Shown piece after piece: positions 1 through 6,254 of a DNA stretch of 6,254 bases. The notes under the pieces are model-generated. The model was not told the DNA's origin. It did no database searches and worked only from the letters and a program-made list of their open reading frames with translations. The DNA comes from an uncultured Dictyoglomus sp. GTDB taxonomy: Bacteria > Dictyoglomota > Dictyoglomia > Dictyoglomales > Dictyoglomaceae. Location: assembly GCA_938039765.1 (NCBI GenBank), contig CALHTV010000171.1, positions 1-6,254 of the forward strand, written 5' to 3'. Every line of letters begins with the position of its first letter. The stretch's first letter is position 1. Made by a program: the position numbers and the translations under genes.

Positions 1-890
1 GAGGATATTCTGTTTAATATTCTATAACCCTTTGGTGTAATCATAATTCCTAAATCTATCTCTTCTTTCTTATAACCTAAGATCTCTCCTGCTACAGAGG
101 AGAATTCTTGGAAATTCCCTTTAAAGTTCAGTAGTAACTCACTAAGTAACTCTTCAGAGTCTTTTTCTTTTCGAGAATAATCTCTTATAACAAGCAAAGT
201 TTCTTCTTTTACTCCAGTAAGTAAAGCCTCAAGCTGAATTTCGATTAACCTACCCTCAGTACCCAATTCTACAAGATAATTCTCTACCTCTTTACCAATG
301 GTAAATAACATGCATGCTCTATGTAAAAAGAGCAAAACTTCATATATATTAACCTGATTTTCTAATTCTAAAGAATTTAGACGATGAAGTATATCATCGT
401 ATATATTTCTATATCTCTCCATTGTCTGTAAAGCTTGAGAGGCTTTAGTTAATATCTCCTCCACATCTCTCAAAACATATTTCCAATCATTTTGAAATAA
501 GGTGATAGTATCCTTCCTTTGAGATACACTTATTACTAAACAACCTATTTGCCTCGCAACTCGTTCTGCAGTAGCATGTCTTGCTCCAGTTTCAGAGGAA
601 TAAATATTAGGATCAGGAAGCAATATAACATTAGCATATAAGATTTTCTTACAATCCTTGGATAAAAGAATTGCTCCATCCATCTTAGATAGCTCATATA
701 GCCTATTGGGTGAAAACTCTATATCCAAGGGAAAACCGCCATTCATAATAGGCTTAAGTTTTTCTATCTCTCCAATCACTATTAAAGCTCCAGTTTTGGC
801 CCTTACTATTTGCTCTAAACTTTCTCGTAAGGGAGTTCCTGGAGCAACAAATTTCAAAGCTTGTAAAGCGAATTTTTTTAGCTCTGCCAT
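1..890 (-). CDS. disA: DisA, DNA integrity scanning diadenylate cyclase (3' end beyond window)
   Basis: DisA scans DNA for branched or damaged structures and joins two ATP molecules into the second messenger c-di-AMP. The 296 visible residues start at the ATG at 890-888 and run off the left edge. Residues 1 to about 145 form the DAC (DisA_N) domain, with VAPGTPLR (15-22), the DGA nucleotide motif (71-73), SSETG (98-102) and TAERVARQ (107-114). About 147-285 is the helical linker, with ELGTEG (208-213). GYRILNRIS (288-296) leads into the C-terminal helix-hairpin-helix DNA-binding domain. Relatives have about 357-360 residues, so some 60, including most of that domain, lie outside. The catalytic RHR motif reads RHA (104-106) here, so cyclase activity is uncertain although family membership is not. 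The start overlaps the end of radA by 13 bp, which suggests translational coupling. RadA is known to bind and modulate DisA in Bacillus. No stop codon or frameshift is seen in the visible part. Confidence 0.96.
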   Translation of the reverse strand, partial: MAELKKFALQALKFVAPGTPLRESLEQIVRAKTGALIVIGEIEKLKPIMNGGFPLDIEFSPNRLYELSKMDGAILLSKDCKKILYANVILLPDPNIYSSETGARHATAERVARQIGCLVISVSQRKDTITLFQNDWKYVLRDVEEILTKASQALQTMERYRNIYDDILHRLNSLELENQVNIYEVLLFLHRACMLFTIGKEVENYLVELGTEGRLIEIQLEALLTGVKEETLLVIRDYSRKEKDSEELLSELLLNFKGNFQEFSSVAGEILGYKKEEIDLGIMITPKGYRILNRIS

Positions 891-2248
891 CTTTCCCCCC
901 ACACTCTGACAATTCCCTCATTTATATTGGATATAAAACCAATCTCCATATTATAATTCATTTCTTTAACTCTATTATCTCTAGGAACTAATGCTTTTAT
1001 AAAGCCAAATTTATAAGCTTCTTTAAGCCTTTTTTCTAATTGAGAAACAGTTCTTATCTCCCCCCCAAGACCTAATTCACCAATTGCTATTGTATCATGA
1101 GGAAAAGGTTTATCAATTAAAGCAGATATAAGGACAAAACTCAGCCCTAAATCTATCGCTGGTTCATTAATTCTTATCCCCCCTACCACATTTACAAAGA
1201 CATCTTTATCAGAGAAATTCAAATAAAGTTTTTTCTCCAAAATTGCAAGAACTAAAATCAATTTATTTAAATCAATTCCTAATGTCACCCTACGAGGATA
1301 GGAGGTATTAGTTTTACTGACAAGAGCCTGTATTTCTACAAGCAAAGGTTTTGTACCCTCTATTATAGGGACTACTATAGAGCCAGACACATTTATATTT
1401 CTGTTTTCGAGAACCTTAGCAGAAATATCCTCTACTTCGCAAAGGCCGTCTTCTTTCATTTCATAGAGAATAAAGTCATTAGTTGGTCCAAACCTATTTT
1501 TAATAACTCTTAAAACTCTTAGATCATGATATCTTTCTCCTTCTAAATATAAAACCACATCTACTAAATGTTCTAAAAGCTTTGGTCCCGCTATATCTCC
1601 CTCTTTAGTCACATGTCCTACTAATATTACCGCCACATTTTTCTTTTTTGCAAAATTAACTAATTTAGAAGTGCACTCTCTTACCTGAACCACATTGCCT
1701 GGTAAGGTAGGATATTCTGATGAATAAATGGTTTGTATGGAATCAACAATTATTACGGAATAATCAGAGTTTTCCAATAAGGGCAAAATAGTCTCTAAAT
1801 CTCTTTCAGCAATAAAATCTATCTCTAATTTATCTTTAGAATACAACCTTCTGACTCTTATTCCAACTTGAGATAAAGATTCTTCAGCAGAGATATATAG
1901 AACTTTGACATTTCTTTCTTGTAAAGAGAGAGCCAATTGGAGAAGAAGCGTAGATTTTCCAATTCCAGGTTCTCCTGCCAGAAGAATTACCGCTCCCTCT
2001 ACAATTCCTCCTCCGATAACATAATCTAAACCTTTTAAACCTGTTTGTAATCTCCTAGGTTCTTTTTCAAAAACTTGGTCTAATTTATAAACTTTTAAAT
2101 TCTTAGAACCTACTTTATTTACTTCCTTACTTCCCTCGACTACTTCTATAAAGGAATTCCAACTTTGACAGTTAGGACATCTGCCAAACCATCTTACACT
2201 TTCATATCCACATACCTGACATATAAATTTGCTCTTTATCTTAGTCAT
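878..2248 (-). CDS. radA: RadA/Sms, DNA repair and branch-migration ATPase
   Basis: RadA (Sms) is a RecA-like, hexameric, cytosolic ATPase that drives branch migration of recombination intermediates and helps RecA in repair. At 456 residues it is full length (Bacillus RadA is about 458). A four-cysteine zinc finger lies at C10, C13, C24 and C27. The RecA-like core has Walker A GEPGIGKST (92-100), Walker B SVIIVDS with D169, and the RadA-specific KNRFG motif (250-254). The C-terminal Lon-protease-like domain (about 283-456) carries GGIRINEPAIDLGL (356-369). This domain is structural in RadA, not proteolytic. The ATG at 2248 places the zinc finger at the usual distance from the N-terminus. No Shine-Dalgarno sequence is visible before it, which is unusual among the genes here. 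The gene follows clpC by 11 bp and overlaps disA by 13 bp. A run of seven G lies at 1066-1060 (G395-G396-E397). Confidence 0.98.
   Translation of the reverse strand: MTKIKSKFICQVCGYESVRWFGRCPNCQSWNSFIEVVEGSKEVNKVGSKNLKVYKLDQVFEKEPRRLQTGLKGLDYVIGGGIVEGAVILLAGEPGIGKSTLLLQLALSLQERNVKVLYISAEESLSQVGIRVRRLYSKDKLEIDFIAERDLETILPLLENSDYSVIIVDSIQTIYSSEYPTLPGNVVQVRECTSKLVNFAKKKNVAVILVGHVTKEGDIAGPKLLEHLVDVVLYLEGERYHDLRVLRVIKNRFGPTNDFILYEMKEDGLCEVEDISAKVLENRNINVSGSIVVPIIEGTKPLLVEIQALVSKTNTSYPRRVTLGIDLNKLILVLAILEKKLYLNFSDKDVFVNVVGGIRINEPAIDLGLSFVLISALIDKPFPHDTIAIGELGLGGEIRTVSQLEKRLKEAYKFGFIKALVPRDNRVKEMNYNMEIGFISNINEGIVRVWGERWQS
891..900 (-). promoter_or_regulatory. Ribosome binding site of disA, inside radA
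   Basis: On the minus strand the bases before the disA ATG read GGGGGGAAAG. This G-rich Shine-Dalgarno-like stretch ends four bases before the start codon and lies inside the last codons of radA (W450-G451-E452). It supports the ATG at 890 as the disA start. Pairing to the anti-SD is imperfect and the spacing is short, so coupling to radA translation probably helps. Confidence 0.6.
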
Positions 2249-2259
2249 TTAAAATAATT

Positions 2260-4725
2260 TTATGAGGGTTCTTTAGCAAAAGTAAGCTTTTTAAAGACTA
2301 TATTGTTTCTCTCCTTATCTAACTCGGCTCTTATAACATCTCCCTCTTTAAAGTCTCCTTGAAGTATAAACTCAGCTAGTGGATCTTCTATGTAGTATTG
2401 TATTGTTCTCTTTAATGGTCTTGCCCCATATTGAGGATCATATCCTTTTTCTAACAAGAATTCTTTAACTTCTTCACTTACCTCAAGTCCTAATTTCTTT
2501 TCTCTAACCCTTTCTTGAACAGGTTTCAATAACAGCTCTAAAATCTTCTTCAAATCCTCTTTTGTTAAAGGTCTAAAGAAAACTATTTCATCTAACCTAT
2601 TTAAAAACTCAGGTCTAAAGTACTTTTTCATTTCACTCAAAATCAAATCTTTAATCTTCTCAAAAGATTTCTCTCTGTCTTCCTTTGAGGCAAAACCTAT
2701 TGTCGACTCTTGCTTAAAGTATTCAGCACCAAAATTAGAAGTCATTATCAAAATAGTATTTCTGAAATTAACCCTTCTTCCATGACCATCAGTAAGTTGT
2801 CCCTCATCCATTATCTGCAAAAGTATATTAAATACATCACTATGAGCCTTCTCAATTTCATCGAATAATATTACAGAATATGGTCTTCTGTGAACCTTTT
2901 CAGTAAGCTGACCTCCTTCCTCATATCCCACATATCCTGGAGGTGCCCCTATTAATCTTGAAACTGTATGTTTTTCCATATATTCAGACATATCTAATCT
3001 AATAAGAGCATTCTCGTTACCAAATAAATACTCAGCTAATGCCCTAGCAAGCTCAGTTTTACCAACACCAGTAGGACCTAAAAACATAAATGCACCTATA
3101 GGTCTTCTAGGATCTTTCAATCCAGACCTAGATCTTCTTATAGCTCTTGATACAACCCTAACAGCTTCATCTTGAGAAACTATTCTTTTATGCAATTCTT
3201 CTTCCATTCTAAGAAGTCTTTCTCTCTCTTCCATTAGTAATTGAGCTACAGGTATACCTGTCCATGTAGCTACAACTTGGGCTACATCTTCTGGCGTTAC
3301 TACCCCCACATTAGTAGAGGATGTGGTTTCCATAAAACTTCTTAAGTACTCTTCAATTTTTCTTTCTTCATCTCTTAACTGAGCAGCCCTCTCAAAAGCT
3401 TGATTTCTTATTGCGATTTCTTTTTGCTCTCTTATCCTTGCAAGTTCAAGCTCTAAATTGCTATGAGGAGTAGTCCTTTGTCTCTTTAGTCTTACTCTTG
3501 CTGCTGCTTCATCTATCACATCAATTGCTTTATCAGGCAAGAACCTGTCAGTAATATATCTAACTGACAACTTAACTGCCTCTTCTATAGCTTCATCAGT
3601 AATTTTTACTCTATGGTAAGACTCATATTTATCTCTAAGTCCTTTAAGAATCTGTATAGTCTCTTCAGGAGTTGGCTCATTGACTATTACAGGCTGGAAC
3701 CTTCTTTCTAAAGCTCCATCTTTCTCAATATATTTTCTATATTCTGTAGGAGTTGTCGCTCCTATAAGTTGAATTTCACCTTTTGCTAAAGAAGGCTTCA
3801 AAATATTCGCAGCATCAACAGCGCCTTCTGCAGCACCTGCTCCAACCAAAGTATGTATCTCGTCTATGAATAATACTACATCTTTGGCCATCTTAACTTC
3901 TTCTATAATCCTCTGCATTCTCTCCTCAAATTCACCTCTATATTTTGTTCCTGCTACAATACTTCCCATATCTATTGCAATTATTCTCTTATTTAATAAA
4001 GTTTCAGGAACATCACCTTCAACTATCTTCTGTGCTAATCCTTCTACTATTGCTGTCTTACCTACGCCAGGTTCCCCTACCAAAACTGGATTGTTTTTTG
4101 TTCTTCTGCTCAATATCTGAATAATTCTTTCTAACTCTTTTTCTCTTCCAATAATAGGATCTAGTTTTCCTTGTCTAGCAAGCTGAGTCAAGTCTCTTCC
4201 AAACTCATCTAAGGTGGCTGTAATAGCACGTTTTTTCTTGTTCGCACTATTAGAGCTTATCTGTCTTCCTCTAATCTTCGTAGGATCAATAGGTTCTCCA
4301 AGAAGTTTTAATATTTCGATTGTAACATCTTCTAATCTAACTCCCATTCCTTCTAAAACATGAGCTGCCACTCCTTCGCCTTCTTTTAGCAAACCAAGAA
4401 GTAAATGCTCTGTCCCAATATAATTGTGATTTAGTTCTTGTGCAGACTCAGAAGCATACTCTAAGACTTTCTTAGCTCTCGAAGTAAAGGGAAGGGCTCC
4501 GTAGGAGGTACCATCTCCACGTCCTATTAACCTCTCTATCTCATTCCTGAGGTGATTCAAGTCAAGACCTAAATTAATCAAGACTTGGGCTGCAATTCCT
4601 CCTTCCTCACGAATCAACCCCAGGAGAATATGCTCTGTCCCCACAGTTGAGTAATTCAATCTACGTGCCTCCTCCTGTGCTAAGAGTAGTACCCTATATG
4701 CTCTCTGCGTTAACTTATCCATCAT
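2260..4725 (-). CDS. clpC: ClpC, AAA+ unfoldase of the ClpCP protease
   Basis: ClpC is a hexameric HSP100 ATPase that unfolds proteins and passes them to ClpP. It is 821 residues long, normal for the family. Two Clp_N repeats (about 4-70 and 79-144) carry the GTEH motifs, with E31 and E106 matching the glutamates that bind phospho-arginine in Bacillus ClpC. AAA domain 1 has Walker A GEPGVGKT (217-224), Walker B FIDE (286-289) and arginine pair R341-R342. The short middle domain (about 411-465) has a UVR-like coiled coil; F444 in [12 protein letters not shown] matches the phenylalanine involved in forming the resting state. AAA domain 2 has Walker A GPTGVGKT (550-557), Walker B LFDE (620-623), TSN (662-664) and GAR (767-769). 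IGF (676-678) is the expected ClpP-docking tripeptide, which separates it from ClpB. No ClpP is encoded in this window. The first of two adjacent ATGs is chosen because it sits eight bases from a strong GGAGGTG. Confidence 0.98.
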   Translation of the reverse strand: MMDKLTQRAYRVLLLAQEEARRLNYSTVGTEHILLGLIREEGGIAAQVLINLGLDLNHLRNEIERLIGRGDGTSYGALPFTSRAKKVLEYASESAQELNHNYIGTEHLLLGLLKEGEGVAAHVLEGMGVRLEDVTIEILKLLGEPIDPTKIRGRQISSNSANKKKRAITATLDEFGRDLTQLARQGKLDPIIGREKELERIIQILSRRTKNNPVLVGEPGVGKTAIVEGLAQKIVEGDVPETLLNKRIIAIDMGSIVAGTKYRGEFEERMQRIIEEVKMAKDVVLFIDEIHTLVGAGAAEGAVDAANILKPSLAKGEIQLIGATTPTEYRKYIEKDGALERRFQPVIVNEPTPEETIQILKGLRDKYESYHRVKITDEAIEEAVKLSVRYITDRFLPDKAIDVIDEAAARVRLKRQRTTPHSNLELELARIREQKEIAIRNQAFERAAQLRDEERKIEEYLRSFMETTSSTNVGVVTPEDVAQVVATWTGIPVAQLLMEERERLLRMEEELHKRIVSQDEAVRVVSRAIRRSRSGLKDPRRPIGAFMFLGPTGVGKTELARALAEYLFGNENALIRLDMSEYMEKHTVSRLIGAPPGYVGYEEGGQLTEKVHRRPYSVILFDEIEKAHSDVFNILLQIMDEGQLTDGHGRRVNFRNTILIMTSNFGAEYFKQESTIGFASKEDREKSFEKIKDLILSEMKKYFRPEFLNRLDEIVFFRPLTKEDLKKILELLLKPVQERVREKKLGLEVSEEVKEFLLEKGYDPQYGARPLKRTIQYYIEDPLAEFILQGDFKEGDVIRAELDKERNNIVFKKLTFAKEPS

Positions 4726-4740
4726 CTCTTATGCACCTCC
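4726..4740 (-). promoter_or_regulatory. clpC ribosome binding site in the mcsB-clpC gap
   Basis: The 15 bases between the mcsB stop and the clpC ATG begin with GGAGGTG (4740-4734), a near-perfect Shine-Dalgarno sequence directly after the mcsB TAA. It lies eight bases before the ATG at 4725 and eleven before the ATG at 4722, favouring the first. It is the strongest ribosome binding site in the window, consistent with ClpC being needed in larger amounts than its neighbours. Confidence 0.9.
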
Positions 4741-5808
4741 TTATATAACACCTCCCTGAGTTATTTTATAATTTTTAAAGATCATATGCAATAAATCTGC
4801 TCTCACTCCATCCCTCTCATCAGAGCTCAATTGTCTTCCATATCTCACTTGCAAATGTCCCGGCAATGTAATCACCATTAAAAGATCTAAGACCTTAATA
4901 GGAATATCTAACATCTTTAAATAAACTCCAAATCTTATATCAGATAGTAAATTAATAGTCTCAAGACTATTTATATATCTTGCATTACTTAATATTCCAT
5001 AAGCTCTTCCAATTATATCCTCTGCAAGTCTTTTTTGCTCATTAAAAAAATACTTTCTTGCCTCTCTTTCCTCCTCAACTATTTTCTTAGCCACTGAATT
5101 CATTTTTTCTATCATATCTTCCTCTTTATATCCTAGAGAAAATTTACTTGCTATCTGATAAAACCCGGCAACAGGTTTACTCTTTTCCCCATATAAACCT
5201 CGAACTAAGAGCTTTAATGATCGAATTTTTCTCAAAAATCCACGAAGTCGACCAGAGTAAGTCAATCCAGGAAGATGTACTAGAAAGGATATTCTCAGCC
5301 CACAACCAAGGTTAGTAATACAAGATGTTAAATATCCTAACTTATTGTCAAAAGCAAATTTAAAATATTCAGTAAAAATCTCCTCCAATGAAAGTAATTT
5401 TTCCCAACTTTCTTTCAAATTCAAACCACTACTTAATATTTGAAACCTAAAATGATCCTCTTCATTTATCATTACGCTTAGTTTACCACTTTTATCTACT
5501 AAAAGTCCAGCTCCAACAATACTATTTAACTGATCTTCGCTTATGAGATGTTTTTCTATAAGAGCTTCTTGAACTATTTCTGGCAATTTTTCAAGTTTTA
5601 ATAATTCATATTTGTTAAGAGAACTTTCATTTTTATATACCCATTCTAATTTGTTTAGGAATCTCTTTCTTTGCGAATTTGAAGCTTGAATAGGGAAGAC
5701 AAAGTCTTCTACATTTCTTGCTATCCTTATTCTTGTACTTACTATCACATCTCTATATTCGTTTTCTTCACCAAACCACTTAAGATATTTATAATAAAAT
5801 TCTCTCAT
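4741..5808 (-). CDS. mcsB: McsB, protein arginine kinase
   Basis: McsB transfers phosphate from ATP to arginine side chains, marking proteins for ClpCP; in Bacillus it also inactivates the repressor CtsR. It belongs to the phosphagen kinase fold. At 355 residues it is full length (Bacillus about 363). Visible signatures are STRIRIARN (24-32), NEEDHFRFQ (115-123) with the catalytic glutamates, LTSCITN (160-166) with C163 in the catalytic cysteine position, GLRIS (170-174), and LVRGLYGE (201-208) with E208 matching the arginine-binding glutamate. ATP-contacting arginines R26, R28, R121, R172 and R203 are kept. RDGVRA (332-337) matches the RDxxRA allosteric site that binds phospho-arginine. The usual GEGSEA loop is altered to GEKSKP (207-212) and an extra cysteine occurs at C169. 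Start and mcsA stop share ATGA, so translation is probably coupled. The kinase should be active, judging by the retained residues. Confidence 0.95.
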   Translation of the reverse strand: MREFYYKYLKWFGEENEYRDVIVSTRIRIARNVEDFVFPIQASNSQRKRFLNKLEWVYKNESSLNKYELLKLEKLPEIVQEALIEKHLISEDQLNSIVGAGLLVDKSGKLSVMINEEDHFRFQILSSGLNLKESWEKLLSLEEIFTEYFKFAFDNKLGYLTSCITNLGCGLRISFLVHLPGLTYSGRLRGFLRKIRSLKLLVRGLYGEKSKPVAGFYQIASKFSLGYKEEDMIEKMNSVAKKIVEEEREARKYFFNEQKRLAEDIIGRAYGILSNARYINSLETINLLSDIRFGVYLKMLDIPIKVLDLLMVITLPGHLQVRYGRQLSSDERDGVRADLLHMIFKNYKITQGGVI

Positions 5809-6242
5809 TCACCCCTCTTCTCAATATTCTTTAAAAAATCTCTTAATTTTGCAGCCTTTTCATAATCTTCTTCCTCTATAGCTTTTGAAATTTGCACTTT
5901 ATACCTTAATATTCTATCAGATTTAACAGAATCTTTCTGAGGCACTCTACCTTTATGGACTCTATTACCATGATATTGAATTATTATTTTTTCCAAATCT
6001 TCTCCAAAAAACTCATAACAATGATGGCATCCTACCATTCCTGTCTCCTCTATATCTTTCCATTCTCTACCACATTTAGGACATTTTTTAACCTCTTCCT
6101 TGACCATAAATTCAACTTGAAATATATCTTTAATCATCTGGTGTAAACACTCTTCACAAAGAGCATACTTTTTTTTACCTTTCTCGTCAGCTATTTCTAA
6201 TATATAAAATGCTTTATTTTTACCACAAAAATCACACCACAT
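5805..6242 (-). CDS. mcsA: McsA, zinc-finger activator of McsB
   Basis: McsA binds and activates the McsB arginine kinase and, in Bacillus, takes part in control of CtsR. The 145-residue protein has four CxxC pairs: C3/C6, C29/C32, C54/C57 and C72/C75. These are likely to form two zinc-binding units. A conserved-type linker, HGNRVHKGRVPQK (91-103), follows. A C-terminal UVR motif (about 113-143, with IEEEDYEKAAKLRD) is a short helical hairpin also found in UvrB, UvrC and the ClpC middle domain. It is shorter than Bacillus McsA (about 185 residues), mainly because only 21 residues separate the two zinc units. The ATG at 6242 is chosen because C3/C6 sit at the extreme N-terminus, as in relatives. 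An AGGA lies directly against the ATG, too close for a normal Shine-Dalgarno. Downstream, mcsB overlaps by 4 bp. The identity rests on finger layout, linker, UVR motif and position before mcsB. Confidence 0.93.
   Translation of the reverse strand: MWCDFCGKNKAFYILEIADEKGKKKYALCEECLHQMIKDIFQVEFMVKEEVKKCPKCGREWKDIEETGMVGCHHCYEFFGEDLEKIIIQYHGNRVHKGRVPQKDSVKSDRILRYKVQISKAIEEEDYEKAAKLRDFLKNIEKRGE
5809..5818 (-). promoter_or_regulatory. Ribosome binding site of mcsB, inside mcsA
   Basis: The minus strand reads AGAGGGGTGA directly before the mcsB ATG. The purine-rich GAGGGG part lies within the last mcsA codons, three bases from the start codon. With the ATGA stop/start overlap (5808-5805) it supports the chosen start and coupled translation of the McsA-McsB pair. 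Confidence 0.7.
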
Positions 6243-6254
6243 TCCTAAAAACCA
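6243..6254 (-). other. Leader of mcsA, possible end of an upstream gene
   Basis: Only 12 bases precede the mcsA ATG before the window ends; on the minus strand they read TGGTTTTTAGGA. A TAG at 6247-6245 could be the stop codon of an upstream gene (ctsR is the usual neighbour), two bases before the mcsA start. With so little sequence this is only a possibility. Confidence 0.25.

Noticed and set aside
1..890. Possible intergenic region at the left edge, since no complete gene lies there
   Set aside because: The minus strand is open from 890 to the edge and encodes a clear DisA; the gene is only cut by the window boundary.
658..909. Open frame of 83 codons on the plus strand
   Set aside because: It lies opposite disA and the end of radA, both of which have strong family motifs. 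It shows no recognisable domain and is a shadow of the coding strand.
3866..4120. Open frame of 84 codons on the plus strand
   Set aside because: It is fully antisense to the first AAA domain of clpC; its hydrophobic look comes from the reverse complement of conserved coding sequence.
4726..4740. Possible separate promoter or CtsR operator in front of clpC
   Set aside because: The gap is only 15 bp and is filled by the ribosome binding site. No GGTCAAA-type direct repeat of the CtsR operator was seen.
5955..6146. Open frame of 63 codons on the plus strand
   Set aside because: It is antisense to the zinc-finger region of mcsA; no ribosome site or domain supports it.
6167..6177. A AAA AAG slippery heptamer in mcsA codons 23-25, like the dnaX frameshift site
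   Set aside because: A -1 shift would meet a stop within five codons and give a roughly 30-residue fragment. AAA AAA AAG is expected for a Lys-Lys-Lys stretch in an AT-rich genome, and I saw no stimulatory structure.

Overview
This is a compact, AT-rich window (roughly one third G+C by eye). All genes lie on the minus strand in one tightly packed, operon-like array. In transcription order (high to low coordinates) they are mcsA (6242-5805), mcsB (5808-4741), clpC (4725-2260), radA (2248-878) and disA (890 to the left edge, 3' end missing). This is the classic clpC stress operon order of Firmicutes (ctsR-mcsA-mcsB-clpC-radA-disA). A ctsR gene, if present, would lie beyond the right edge. The low G+C, the use of AGA/AGG and ATA codons and the Lys/Glu/Ile-rich proteins suggest a low-GC, possibly thermophilic, Firmicute or deep-branching relative. 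Dictyoglomus is one candidate, but the genus cannot be fixed from the sequence alone.

There is almost no non-coding DNA: 15 bp between mcsB and clpC, 11 bp between clpC and radA, a 4-bp ATGA overlap of mcsA and mcsB, and a 13-bp overlap of radA and disA. No terminator, tRNA, rRNA, CRISPR array, mobile element or convincing promoter was found, so the main promoter is expected upstream of mcsA, outside the window.

The genes form two linked functional blocks. The first is protein quality control by arginine phosphorylation. McsA (zinc-finger activator) and McsB (protein arginine kinase) mark proteins, and the ClpC unfoldase recognises phospho-arginine through its N-terminal domain and feeds substrates to ClpP, which is not encoded here. 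The key residues of both the writer (McsB) and the reader (ClpC) are present. The second block is genome maintenance: RadA/Sms, a branch-migration ATPase, and DisA, a DNA-scanning diadenylate cyclase that makes c-di-AMP.

The window is mostly an ordinary housekeeping operon, not a new system. The point most worth a second look is DisA, whose catalytic RHR motif reads RHA (residues 104-106) although the surrounding sequence is well conserved. Other oddities are a radA gene with no visible ribosome binding site, a divergent substrate loop next to the catalytic glutamate of McsB, a short McsA, and G-runs in the 3' part of radA.
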